52,575 bases of DNA, taken from positions 1-52,575 of the forward strand of contig MEQK01000045.1 of the NCBI GenBank assembly GCA_001770175.1, written 5' to 3'. The stretch comes from Bdellovibrionales bacterium RIFOXYD1_FULL_55_31 (GTDB taxonomy: Bacteria > Bdellovibrionota > UBA1018). Below, piece by piece: positions 8,173 to 15,517 of this stretch. The number at the start of each line of letters is the position of its first letter. Positions within the stretch are counted from its first letter, which is position 1. The position numbers and the translations under genes were made by a program. A model generated the notes under the pieces. It had not been told where the DNA came from, made no database searches, and saw nothing but the letters and a program-made list of their open reading frames with translations.

Positions 8173-8816
8173 AACAACCTTTGCTCCTTCTAGGTGGCGG
8201 CGGCCATTGCAAATCCTGCATTGATGTCATCGAAGCGACAGGGGCTTGGGAAATCGTGTGCATTGTGGATCTGCCCGAACGAAAGGGCGAAACGGTTCTG
8301 GGCTACCCCATTTTGGGATCCGATACCGATCTTCCAAAACTCGTCGCGCAGTACAAAAACGTCCACATTACCCTGGGCCACATCGGTACCCCGAAACACC
8401 GGAAAAAACTTGCGGAACTCGCAGAACAAGCGGGAGCAAACTTTCCAGTGATCGTCTCGCCCCTGGCTCGGGTTTCGCGACATGCCGAAGTCGGAGCAGG
8501 GACGATCGTCATGCATCAAGTGATCGTGAACGCGTCCGCCCGGGTCGGTTCCAATGTCATTCTGAACAACAAAGCTCTGGTCGAGCATGATGCGGTCGTC
8601 GGTGACTTTGCGCATATCTCCACGGGTGCCATCGTCAATGGTGGCGTCACCGTTGGCGCTGAATGCTTGATCGGAAGCGGCGCAGTGACGCGCCAGGGAA
8701 CCAAGATCGCTGTCGGGACAACTTTGGGCGCCGGAAGCATCGTCGCCCAAGACATCGAGGTGCCTGGAATTTATGTGGGCGTTCCCGCACGACTCCAGGC
8801 CAAAGGAGAATCTTGA
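8169..8816 (+). CDS. NeuD/PglD-type sugar N-acetyltransferase (LegH role)
   Basis: A 215-residue protein. Residues 1-95 form the PglD/NeuD N-terminal domain (LLLLGGGGHCKSCIDVIE, then ILGSDTDL), followed by a left-handed beta-helix of hexapeptide repeats (VSRHAEVGAGTIVMH, IVNGGVTVG, CLIGSGAV) and the closing GVPAR. This architecture transfers acetyl from acetyl-CoA to the 4-amino group of a nucleotide-linked dideoxy sugar, as PglD does. In the operon it fills the LegH position between LegC and the epimerase and synthase. The H in NNKALVEHD is the likely catalytic base. The start is GTG at 8169, overlapping the legC stop. A role as a NeuD-type O-acetyltransferase of the finished sugar cannot be excluded. 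Confidence 0.88.
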   Translation: MKQPLLLLGGGGHCKSCIDVIEATGAWEIVCIVDLPERKGETVLGYPILGSDTDLPKLVAQYKNVHITLGHIGTPKHRKKLAELAEQAGANFPVIVSPLARVSRHAEVGAGTIVMHQVIVNASARVGSNVILNNKALVEHDAVVGDFAHISTGAIVNGGVTVGAECLIGSGAVTRQGTKIAVGTTLGAGSIVAQDIEVPGIYVGVPARLQAKGES

Positions 8817-9832
8817 TGAGCGCTCCTCACACCCTGATCATTGCCGAAGCCGGCGTGAACCATAATGGCGATATCGCTCTGGCTCACCGTCTGATTGACG
8901 TCGCCCAGGAGTCCGGGGCGGACATTGTGAAATTTCAGACCTTCTCCGCCGATCGGCTCGTGAAAAAAGACGCTCCGAAAGCCGAGTACCAGGACACCAA
9001 TGTCGGAAAAGCCGTCAGCCAACATGCGTTGCTCAAGGGCCTGGAGCTTTCTCCGGAAGCGCACATCGAGCTGCTCAGGCATTGCCAGGAGCTGGGGATC
9101 GAATTCCTCTCTACACCGTTTGATATCGAGTCTCTCGAGGAGCTTCGGAGTCATGGCATGCTCAGGCGCGTAAAAGTCGCCTCGGGGGAAATGACAAATT
9201 TCCCGCTCCTTCGCGCGGCAGCCCAGACCGGGCTTCCAGTCATCATTTCCACCGGAATGGCCAAAATGGAGGAATGCAGGGCAGCCTTGGATGTCCTGAA
9301 CCGCTTTGGCGCCAAAGGCCTGGTTACAATGCTCCATTGTAATACCGAGTACCCGACCCCTCTCAAGGACGTGAACCTTCGCGCGATGCTGACGATTGGG
9401 CGCGAGCTTGGGATCCCGGTAGGCTACTCCGATCATACGCTGGGGACCGAGGTGCCCGTTGCGGCCGTCGCGCTGGGCGCGATGATGATTGAAAAGCACT
9501 TCACCCTGGATCGCACGATGGAAGGTCCCGACCATCGCGCATCGTTGGAACCCGGCGAGCTCAAGAGCATGGTCTCGCAGATTCGCCACATCGAGCAGGC
9601 CCTCGGAAACGGCGATAAGACGCCCTCGCCATCGGAAATCAAGAATGCTCCGATCGCGCGAAAGAGTATTGTGGCCGCGCGCTTCATTGCCCGGGGTGAA
9701 AAATTCACCGACGAAAACCTTCGCGCCAAGCGCCCAGGAACCGGGATCAGCCCGATGCTCTGGGAAAAAGTCATTGGCACGACTGCAACGCGGGACTTTG
9801 CGCCCGACGAAATGATCGAGATACCCCAATGA
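8816..9832 (+). CDS. legI: LegI, legionaminic acid synthase (NeuB family)
   Basis: Condenses the 2,4-diamino-2,4,6-trideoxymannose derivative with phosphoenolpyruvate to give the nine-carbon legionaminic acid. It has 338 residues: a NeuB TIM barrel (about 1-265) with AEAGVNHNGDIALA, DIVKFQTF, ASGEMTNFPLL, STGMA, LHCNTEYPTP and GYSDHTLG, then a C-terminal SAF (antifreeze-like) domain (about 275-338) with KSIVAARFIARGE and KRPGTGISP. The NTEYPTP form is the version usual for legionaminic/pseudaminic-type synthases. ATG 8816 shares one base with the preceding stop and has AAAGGAG at 8802-8808. It overlaps legG by ATGA. Confidence 0.93.
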   Translation: MSAPHTLIIAEAGVNHNGDIALAHRLIDVAQESGADIVKFQTFSADRLVKKDAPKAEYQDTNVGKAVSQHALLKGLELSPEAHIELLRHCQELGIEFLSTPFDIESLEELRSHGMLRRVKVASGEMTNFPLLRAAAQTGLPVIISTGMAKMEECRAALDVLNRFGAKGLVTMLHCNTEYPTPLKDVNLRAMLTIGRELGIPVGYSDHTLGTEVPVAAVALGAMMIEKHFTLDRTMEGPDHRASLEPGELKSMVSQIRHIEQALGNGDKTPSPSEIKNAPIARKSIVAARFIARGEKFTDENLRAKRPGTGISPMLWEKVIGTTATRDFAPDEMIEIPQ

Positions 9833-11019
9833 AACGCCTCGGGATCTTTACCGGAACTCGCGCGGATTACGGATTACTCAGGCCCCTGATTCGGCAGTTG
9901 AAGGCGGATCAGTCCTTTGATGTCCGCGTGATCGCGAGCGGAAGCCACTTTCAGCGTGAATTCGGTGAAACGCACCGGGAAATCGAAGTCGATGGTTTCA
10001 CGATCGACGAAAAGGTCGATATGCTTCTGGCCTCGGACAGCGCCGAAGCCATGGCCAAGAGCCTGGGGCTGGGCGTGATTCTCTACACGGACGCCCTCAC
10101 ACGGCAGGCCTTGGATGGCGTGGTCATTTTGGGCGATCGCTATGAGGCGCTGGCGATGGCGACCGCCGCAACTGTCTTGGGCGTTCCGATCTTCCATCTT
10201 CATGGCGGAGAACTGACCCTGGGGGCTATCGACGATGCTTTCCGGCACGCCATCACAAAAATGGCCACTCTCCACTTCACCTCCACTGAAATTTATCGGA
10301 ATCGCGTGATTCAGCTGGGAGAGTCGCCTGAGCGGGTCTTCAATGTGGGTGCCATCGGGGTGGATAACATCCGCTCACTGAAACTGCTGGATCGCCCGGC
10401 CCTCGAAAAGGAGCTGGCGATTTATTTCCGGAAAACCAACTTTCTCGTGGGTTTTCACCCGGAAACCGCAGCCCACGGCGCGGCCAAAGAGCAAGTACAC
10501 GAGCTTCTCGAAGCTTTGGATGAGCTGCTCAAAACGCAAGAGTCCCAAGTCGTCTTCACCAAAGCCAATGCAGATGCCGAAGGACGTTTGGTCAATGAGA
10601 TGGTCGAAGCGTTCGTTGCCCGGCGCCCTACTCAGGCGCACTGCTTCAGCTCCCTGGGTTCGCTACGGTACCTTTCGCTTTTAAAAGCCTCTGACGTCCT
10701 GATCGGGAATTCTTCAAGCGGGATCATCGAAGCGCCGAGCCTAAACACGCCCACCGTAAACATCGGAAACCGCCAAGGCGGTCGTCTGCGCGCTGCCTCG
10801 GTCGTGGACTGCGAAGCGAAAAAAGCTTCGATCCTGAAAGCGGTCACTCATGCCCTTGAGCCCGGTTTCAGAAAGAGCGCCCTCAACTCACCGAATCCGT
10901 ATGGCGACGGAAAAACGACCGAAAAAATCGTCGCAATTTTTCGCAAATACGACTTCAAATGTGCAAACAAAATTTTCCACGATCTTCCTCAGATCACTCA
11001 GGGCAGGACCGAACAATGA
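9829..11019 (+). CDS. legG: LegG, hydrolysing NDP-sugar 2-epimerase (NeuC family)
   Basis: A GT-B-fold 2-epimerase of 396 residues. It removes the nucleotide and inverts C2 of the diacetylated bacillosamine-type sugar, producing the free mannose-configured substrate for LegI. Motifs are TGTRADYGLLRPLI (8-21), VVILGDRYEALA, FHLHGGELTLGAIDDAFRHA, VGFHPETA, and IGNSSSGIIEAPSLNTPTVNIG, all characteristic of NeuC/LegG. It starts at ATG 9829 within the legI stop and ends in an ATGA overlap with ptmE. The order legI-legG-ptmE-legF with ATGA junctions indicates a translationally coupled pathway operon. Confidence 0.92.
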   Translation: MKRLGIFTGTRADYGLLRPLIRQLKADQSFDVRVIASGSHFQREFGETHREIEVDGFTIDEKVDMLLASDSAEAMAKSLGLGVILYTDALTRQALDGVVILGDRYEALAMATAATVLGVPIFHLHGGELTLGAIDDAFRHAITKMATLHFTSTEIYRNRVIQLGESPERVFNVGAIGVDNIRSLKLLDRPALEKELAIYFRKTNFLVGFHPETAAHGAAKEQVHELLEALDELLKTQESQVVFTKANADAEGRLVNEMVEAFVARRPTQAHCFSSLGSLRYLSLLKASDVLIGNSSSGIIEAPSLNTPTVNIGNRQGGRLRAASVVDCEAKKASILKAVTHALEPGFRKSALNSPNPYGDGKTTEKIVAIFRKYDFKCANKIFHDLPQITQGRTEQ

Positions 11020-12083
11020 CGGAAACCTTCGAAAACTACCTCATTGAACCGCAAGTGGATCTCACGACGGCCATGCGCCGTCTGGACGCGAACAATTTTA
11101 AAACGCTGTTTGTCGTCGATGGCACGCGCCAGCTCCTGGGGAGCCTGACCGACGGGGACATTCGCCGCTGCATTCTGAAATCCGGCTCGCTCGGCAATCT
11201 CGTGGCGAGCGCCTACAATCAAAAACCGTTTTCGATCAAGGTGGGCGACGATATCGAACCGGCGCGCGAAATCATGGTGCGCGAAGAGATCCATGCCCTT
11301 CCCGTGGTGGATGAAAACTGGATTGTGGTGAAGGTCCTCTTCCGCGCTGACGTTCTGGATGACCCCAGCCTTCCCAAGCAGCCGCTGGGCCTTCCGGTCG
11401 TGATCATGGCCGGCGGAAAGGGCACGCGCCTGGATCCCTTCACTCGGATACTTCCCAAGCCCTTGATCCCGATTGGCAATAAGGCGATCGTGGAAATCAT
11501 CATCGATCATTTGCTCGAGTACCAGGCCGAGGAGTTCTTTCTTTCGCTCAATTACAAATCGCGGATGATCAAATCCTACTTTGAGGAGAACGAACTTCCC
11601 TACAAGATCCGATATGTCTATGAAGAGAAGCCGATGGGAACGGCGGGAAGCCTCGCCCTTGTTAAAGACCAGTTGAAGGGCCCTTTCCTTCTCACGAACT
11701 GCGACATCATCATTAAGGCGGATTACACCGCGATCCGCAACTTCCACGAGCGCTTCAAGAGCGATATCACGATGGTGGCTTCGCTCAAGCATTTCCGGAT
11801 TCCCTACGGCGTCTGCACCCTCGGAAAAGACGGCCTGCTCGATGGAATGCAGGAGAAGCCCGAGTTCAGCTATCTCGTCAATACGGGCATGTACATCATC
11901 AATGCCGAAGTTCTGAAACACGTTCCCGGCGATCAGGTGTTCAACATGACGGATTTGATTGAAGCCGTTCGCAAAAACGGCGGTCGCGTGAATGTCTTCC
12001 CGATTTCCGAGAAATCCTGGATCGATACAGGCGAATGGGAAGAATACAAACGCGCGGTAAGGTTGCTGGATGCGTCGTCGTAA
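11016..12083 (+). CDS. ptmE: PtmE-like GlcN-1-P guanylyltransferase, CBS domains plus nucleotidyltransferase
   Basis: A 355-residue fusion. Residues 1-115 are a pair of CBS domains (TLFVVDGTRQLLGSLTDGDIRR, then IHALPVVDEN). Residues 125-355 are a sugar-nucleotidyltransferase domain with the GGKGTRLDPFTRILPKPL signature, FLLTNCDIIIK for the metal aspartate, YEEKPMGTAGSL and INTG-type late motifs. In C. jejuni PtmE activates glucosamine-1-phosphate with GTP for the GDP-linked legionaminic route. Its presence argues that LegB, LegC and LegG here use GDP sugars. The CBS pair may bind an adenine nucleotide and regulate activity; this is inferred. It overlaps legF by 14 bases. Confidence 0.87.
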   Translation: MTETFENYLIEPQVDLTTAMRRLDANNFKTLFVVDGTRQLLGSLTDGDIRRCILKSGSLGNLVASAYNQKPFSIKVGDDIEPAREIMVREEIHALPVVDENWIVVKVLFRADVLDDPSLPKQPLGLPVVIMAGGKGTRLDPFTRILPKPLIPIGNKAIVEIIIDHLLEYQAEEFFLSLNYKSRMIKSYFEENELPYKIRYVYEEKPMGTAGSLALVKDQLKGPFLLTNCDIIIKADYTAIRNFHERFKSDITMVASLKHFRIPYGVCTLGKDGLLDGMQEKPEFSYLVNTGMYIINAEVLKHVPGDQVFNMTDLIEAVRKNGGRVNVFPISEKSWIDTGEWEEYKRAVRLLDASS

Positions 12084-12780
12084 TCTTTTCATCATCCCCG
12101 CTCGCGGCGGCTCCAAGGGACTTCCCGGAAAAAACATCCGTGCGCTGGGTGGCAAGCCCATGATTGTTCATACGATCCACGCAGCCCAAGGCGTGGCCAC
12201 GTCCGATGACGTGATCTGTGTTTCCACCGACGCATGGGACATCGCCCAGGCGGCCACGGCCGCCGGAGCACCCCCTCCATTCACCCGTCCGGCCGAATTG
12301 GCGACCGACACGGCCGATAGCCGCGATGTTCTTCTTCATGCAATCGACTATTACGAGAATCTGGGTGAGCGCTTTGACCGGGTGGTTCTCCTTCAACCCA
12401 CTTCGCCTTTTCGCAACGCCCAGCATATTCGCGAAGCGATTGATCTCTATGATCGGACTCCGCAAGTGGAGATGGTGGTTTCCGTCAAAGAGACCTCCGC
12501 CAATCCTTATTTCGTCTTGGCCGAGGAAGATGCCGAAGGCTGGCTTCAGAAGAGCAAGACAGGCAGCTTTAGCAGACGGCAGGACTGCCCGCGCGTCTGG
12601 GAGTACAACGGAGCGGTCTATATTCTTTCGCCGGAATCCCTTCGCAAATGCCCGATGAACCATTTACGGCATGTCAAGAAATATATTATGAACGAACTGG
12701 ACTCCGTGGACATCGACACCCCCCTGGATTGGGCCTGGGCCGAGTTCATTCTTGAGAGAAACTTCAAGGAGAAGGCATGA
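12070..12780 (+). CDS. legF: LegF, CMP-legionaminic acid synthetase (NeuA family)
   Basis: A 236-residue cytidylyltransferase that activates legionaminic acid with CTP. It carries the NeuA nucleotide loop IIPARGGSKGLPGKN at 8-22, LLQPTSPFRNAQHI, VSVKET and the closing NELDSVDIDTPLDW, which contains the metal-binding aspartates. The length is that of the single-domain enzyme; no C-terminal hydrolase-type extension is present. It overlaps ptmE by 14 bases and the HisF2 gene by ATGA, with GGAGAAGG just before that next start. The product CMP-Leg is the donor for a nonulosonic acid transferase, possibly the protein at 15514-17040. Confidence 0.92.
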   Translation: MRRRNLFIIPARGGSKGLPGKNIRALGGKPMIVHTIHAAQGVATSDDVICVSTDAWDIAQAATAAGAPPPFTRPAELATDTADSRDVLLHAIDYYENLGERFDRVVLLQPTSPFRNAQHIREAIDLYDRTPQVEMVVSVKETSANPYFVLAEEDAEGWLQKSKTGSFSRRQDCPRVWEYNGAVYILSPESLRKCPMNHLRHVKKYIMNELDSVDIDTPLDWAWAEFILERNFKEKA

Positions 12781-13625
12781 AAACAGTCCGGGTGATCCCG
12801 CGTTTGGACATCAAAGGACCCAACCTGGTGAAGGGCATTCGCCTGGAAGGCCTGCGCGTTCTGGGGAAGCCCGAGGTTTTCGCCAAGTACTATTACGAAA
12901 ACGGCGCCGATGAGCTCTTCTGCATGGATGTTGTCGCCAGCCTATACGAGCGCAACAGTCTTCACGACATTATTTCCCGGATCGCCAAAGAAGTTCACAT
13001 CCCAATGACCGTTGGGGGCGGCTTACGTACTCTGGAAGATATTCGTGCGGCGCTCAGAGCGGGTGCCGACAAAGTCGCCATCAATACGGCTGCGATCAAA
13101 CGCTCGGAATTCATCACCGAAGCGGCCAATGCGTTTGGCGCCTCCACGATCTTGGTGGCGATCGAAGCGATTCGCCAGCCGGACGGACGCTACTTGGCCT
13201 TCACCGACAACGGCCGCGAGCACACCGGCCTGGAGGTCATTCAATGGGCCAAACGCGTCGAAGAACTGGGTGCCGGAGAAATCGTCATCACCAGTGTCGA
13301 TCGCGAAGGTACCGGCGAAGGCTACGATGTCCAGCTCACCCGGGAAGTTTCAGCGGCAGTCAAGATCCCGGTGATCGCTCATGGAGGCGCGGGTTCTCCG
13401 AATGACGTCTCCGACGTCGTCAGCATCGCCTCAGCCGATGCGGTCTGTGTTGCTTCCATTCTCCACTACGGAATTATCACCAGCGACATCGACAAGTCGG
13501 AGTTTCTGACTGAGGGGAACACCGAGTTCCTGACGAGCGGTCGCGCCTACAAGAAGATCGTCCCCAGCAAGCTGAGCGACATCAAACACCACCTGGTGGG
13601 CAAAGGAATCGAGTGCAGGGTGTAA
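12777..13625 (+). CDS. hisF2: HisF2/AglZ-type acetamidino-modification subunit
   Basis: A 282-residue TIM barrel homologous to imidazole glycerol phosphate synthase HisF. D11 (RLDIKG), GGGLRTLEDIRAAL at 80-93, TSVDREGTGEGYD and the phosphate loop IAHGGAGSPNDV are present. The second catalytic acid of HisF, D130 in VAIDA, is glutamate here (VAIEAIR, E130). Around it, VKGIRLEGLRVLGKPEVFAKYYYENGADEL is of the HisF2 type found beside WbpG. In that system the barrel is thought to pass ammonia from HisH to an amidotransferase rather than do histidine chemistry. No other his gene is in the window, and HisH and WbpG follow directly. The predicted role is help in converting an N-acetyl to an acetamidino group on legionaminic acid. 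Confidence 0.88.
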   Translation: MKTVRVIPRLDIKGPNLVKGIRLEGLRVLGKPEVFAKYYYENGADELFCMDVVASLYERNSLHDIISRIAKEVHIPMTVGGGLRTLEDIRAALRAGADKVAINTAAIKRSEFITEAANAFGASTILVAIEAIRQPDGRYLAFTDNGREHTGLEVIQWAKRVEELGAGEIVITSVDREGTGEGYDVQLTREVSAAVKIPVIAHGGAGSPNDVSDVVSIASADAVCVASILHYGIITSDIDKSEFLTEGNTEFLTSGRAYKKIVPSKLSDIKHHLVGKGIECRV

Positions 13626-13646
13626 GGGTGTAAGAAGGGCATATTA

Positions 13647-14294
13647 ATGATGAGCAAACGAATTATCATCGTCGATTATCAGCTCGGAAACCTCTTCAGC
13701 ATCAATAATGCCATGCAGAAGATCGGAGCCCCGGCCGAGATTTCCTCTTCTCCCGAAGCGATCGCTTCGTCCGATGCCCTGATCATTCCCGGTGTGGGCG
13801 CGTTTGGCGACGCCATGAACAACATGAAACGGCTCGGAATTCTGGAGCCGATCCAAAAGTCGGTCCAGTCGGGGCGCCCGTTGCTTGGAATCTGCCTCGG
13901 CTTGCAGCTTTTGCTCTCCGAGAGCGAGGAATTTGGAATCCACCCAGGTTTGGGAATCATTCCCGGTCGGGTTCGTCGCTTTCCAAACAAGATCGCACGC
14001 CAGAAGGTGAAAGTCCCGCATGTGGGTTGGAATCGAATCCGCGTGAAAGATTCCGGAACCGCGAAACGCGGATTCAAACTGTCCGATCAGTATGACGGCC
14101 AGTTCATGTACTTCGTGCACTCATTTTATACCGACGCCTGCGATCCGGCGGACGTCGTGACCGAAACGGATTACGCCGGAATGCCCTTTTGCTCGAGTGC
14201 GGCGCGAGGAAATGTTTTTGGCTGCCAGTTTCACCCTGAAAAGAGCGGTCCTGTGGGATTGCGGATGTTGAAAGAATGGAGTGACTCCTTATGA
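13647..14294 (+). CDS. hisH: HisH-type glutamine amidotransferase subunit
   Basis: A class I glutaminase of 215 residues that releases ammonia from glutamine. The catalytic triad is C83 (GICLGLQLL), H196 and E198 (CQFHPEKSG). PGVGAFGDAMNNM at 48-60 and VPHVGWNRI are HisH signatures. It starts with two consecutive ATG codons, 21 bases after the HisF2 stop; this is the only non-overlapping junction in the first ten genes of the operon. The stop overlaps WbpG by ATGA. Given the HisF2 and WbpG neighbours it should supply ammonia for acetamidino formation and not for histidine synthesis. Confidence 0.9.
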   Translation: MMSKRIIIVDYQLGNLFSINNAMQKIGAPAEISSSPEAIASSDALIIPGVGAFGDAMNNMKRLGILEPIQKSVQSGRPLLGICLGLQLLLSESEEFGIHPGLGIIPGRVRRFPNKIARQKVKVPHVGWNRIRVKDSGTAKRGFKLSDQYDGQFMYFVHSFYTDACDPADVVTETDYAGMPFCSSAARGNVFGCQFHPEKSGPVGLRMLKEWSDSL

Positions 14295-15517
14295 CCAAAC
14301 CGAGATACGGAACCTACTACAATCTTCCCGCCGAGGTGAAGTGGTGCACCCGTTGCGTGATGTCCAACCAGCGGCCGGCCTCAACTGTTGAATTCGCCCA
14401 CAAAGCGGATTCCAAGAAAGTCACTCTCCGAATGGACGAGGAGGGCGTTTGCGATGCCTGCCGCCAGGCCGAGGTCAAACAGAAGATCGATTGGAAAGCG
14501 CGTGAGCAGGAGCTCATCAAACTGTGTGATAAGTACCGCAAGAACGACGGCAGCTATGATTGCATCTGTCCCGGAAGCGGCGGCAAGGACAGCGCCTTTG
14601 CGGCCCATCTCCTCAAATACAAGTACGGGATGAACCCCCTGACGGTGACCTGGCCGCCGATCCTTTACACGGACTACGGATATCAGAACTTTCGCAATTG
14701 GCTGGACTCGGGCTTCGATAACATCAGCTTCTATCGCAACGGCAAGACGATGAAGCTCCTCACCAAGTGTTCGATCGAAAACCTGCTCCATCCCTTCCAG
14801 ACCTTCATCCTGGGCCAAAAGAGCATCGGCGCGCGCGCTGCGGTCCTCTATAACATTCCGCTCGTGTTCTACGGCGAGAACGAGGCCGAGTACGGAAACC
14901 CGATTGCCGAAAACACGACTTCGCTCAGGAATCAGGCGTACCACACTTACCAGAATCTCGATGAGCTGCACTTTGGCGGCGTCTCCGTGAAGGAGCTTCG
15001 CGAAAAGTACGGCGTGGATCGCAAGGAACTCTCCGGCTTTCTTCCGGCCTCACCCGAGGACATCGCCCGCGTAGGCGTGGAAGTTCATTACCTAGGCTAT
15101 TACGTCAAATGGGTTCCGCAGGAAGTCTATTATTACGCCGTCGAAAACACGGGATTCAAGGCCCGCCCGTTCCGCACCCAGGGAACCTATTCCAAGTACA
15201 ACTCGATTGACGACAAGATCGACGATCTTCACTACTACACGACCTACATCAAGTTCGGCATCGGCCGGGCGACGTATGATTCTTCCCAGGAGATCCGCAA
15301 CAAACACATCACCCGTGAAGAAGGTATGGCGCTGGTGAAGCGCTTTGATGGCGAGTTCCCGGATCGTTACTTCAAGGAAATCATGGATTACCTCGGGATC
15401 ACGCCTGAGCGCTTCATGGAACTTTGTGACAGGCATCGTTCCCCGCACCTCTGGGCCAATGTGAACGGCGAGTGGAAGTTGCGCCACACGGTGAACAAGA
15501 CCGGAGTGGATGATTGA
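14291..15517 (+). CDS. wbpG: WbpG/PtmG-type N-acetyl sugar amidotransferase
   Basis: A 408-residue PP-loop ATPase. The motif SGGKDS (96-101) binds ATP. Two Cys pairs, C19/C22 (CTRC) and C54/C57 (CDAC), suggest a zinc knuckle. Other family signatures are GYQNFRNWLDSGFDN, RAAVLYNIPLVFYGENEAEYG, YYVKWVPQEVYYYAVENTGF and YDSSQEIRNKHITREE. WbpG homologues adenylate an N-acetyl group and replace its oxygen with ammonia from HisH, giving an acetamidino group, as in Pseudomonas ManNAc3NAmA and Campylobacter Leg5Am7Ac synthesis. The position directly after the CMP-Leg pathway predicts an acetamidino-legionaminic acid. It ends in an overlap with the TTG start of the next gene. Confidence 0.9.
   Translation: MTKPRYGTYYNLPAEVKWCTRCVMSNQRPASTVEFAHKADSKKVTLRMDEEGVCDACRQAEVKQKIDWKAREQELIKLCDKYRKNDGSYDCICPGSGGKDSAFAAHLLKYKYGMNPLTVTWPPILYTDYGYQNFRNWLDSGFDNISFYRNGKTMKLLTKCSIENLLHPFQTFILGQKSIGARAAVLYNIPLVFYGENEAEYGNPIAENTTSLRNQAYHTYQNLDELHFGGVSVKELREKYGVDRKELSGFLPASPEDIARVGVEVHYLGYYVKWVPQEVYYYAVENTGFKARPFRTQGTYSKYNSIDDKIDDLHYYTTYIKFGIGRATYDSSQEIRNKHITREEGMALVKRFDGEFPDRYFKEIMDYLGITPERFMELCDRHRSPHLWANVNGEWKLRHTVNKTGVDD

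Noticed and set aside
7009-12161. Long minus-strand frames opposite legC, legI and ptmE (352-387 codons)
   Set aside because: No recognisable motif, and they lie exactly opposite well-conserved pathway genes.
12777-14294. HisF and HisH as histidine biosynthesis genes
   Set aside because: No other his gene is nearby, WbpG follows directly, and HisF carries E130 in place of the catalytic aspartate; the acetamidino role fits better.
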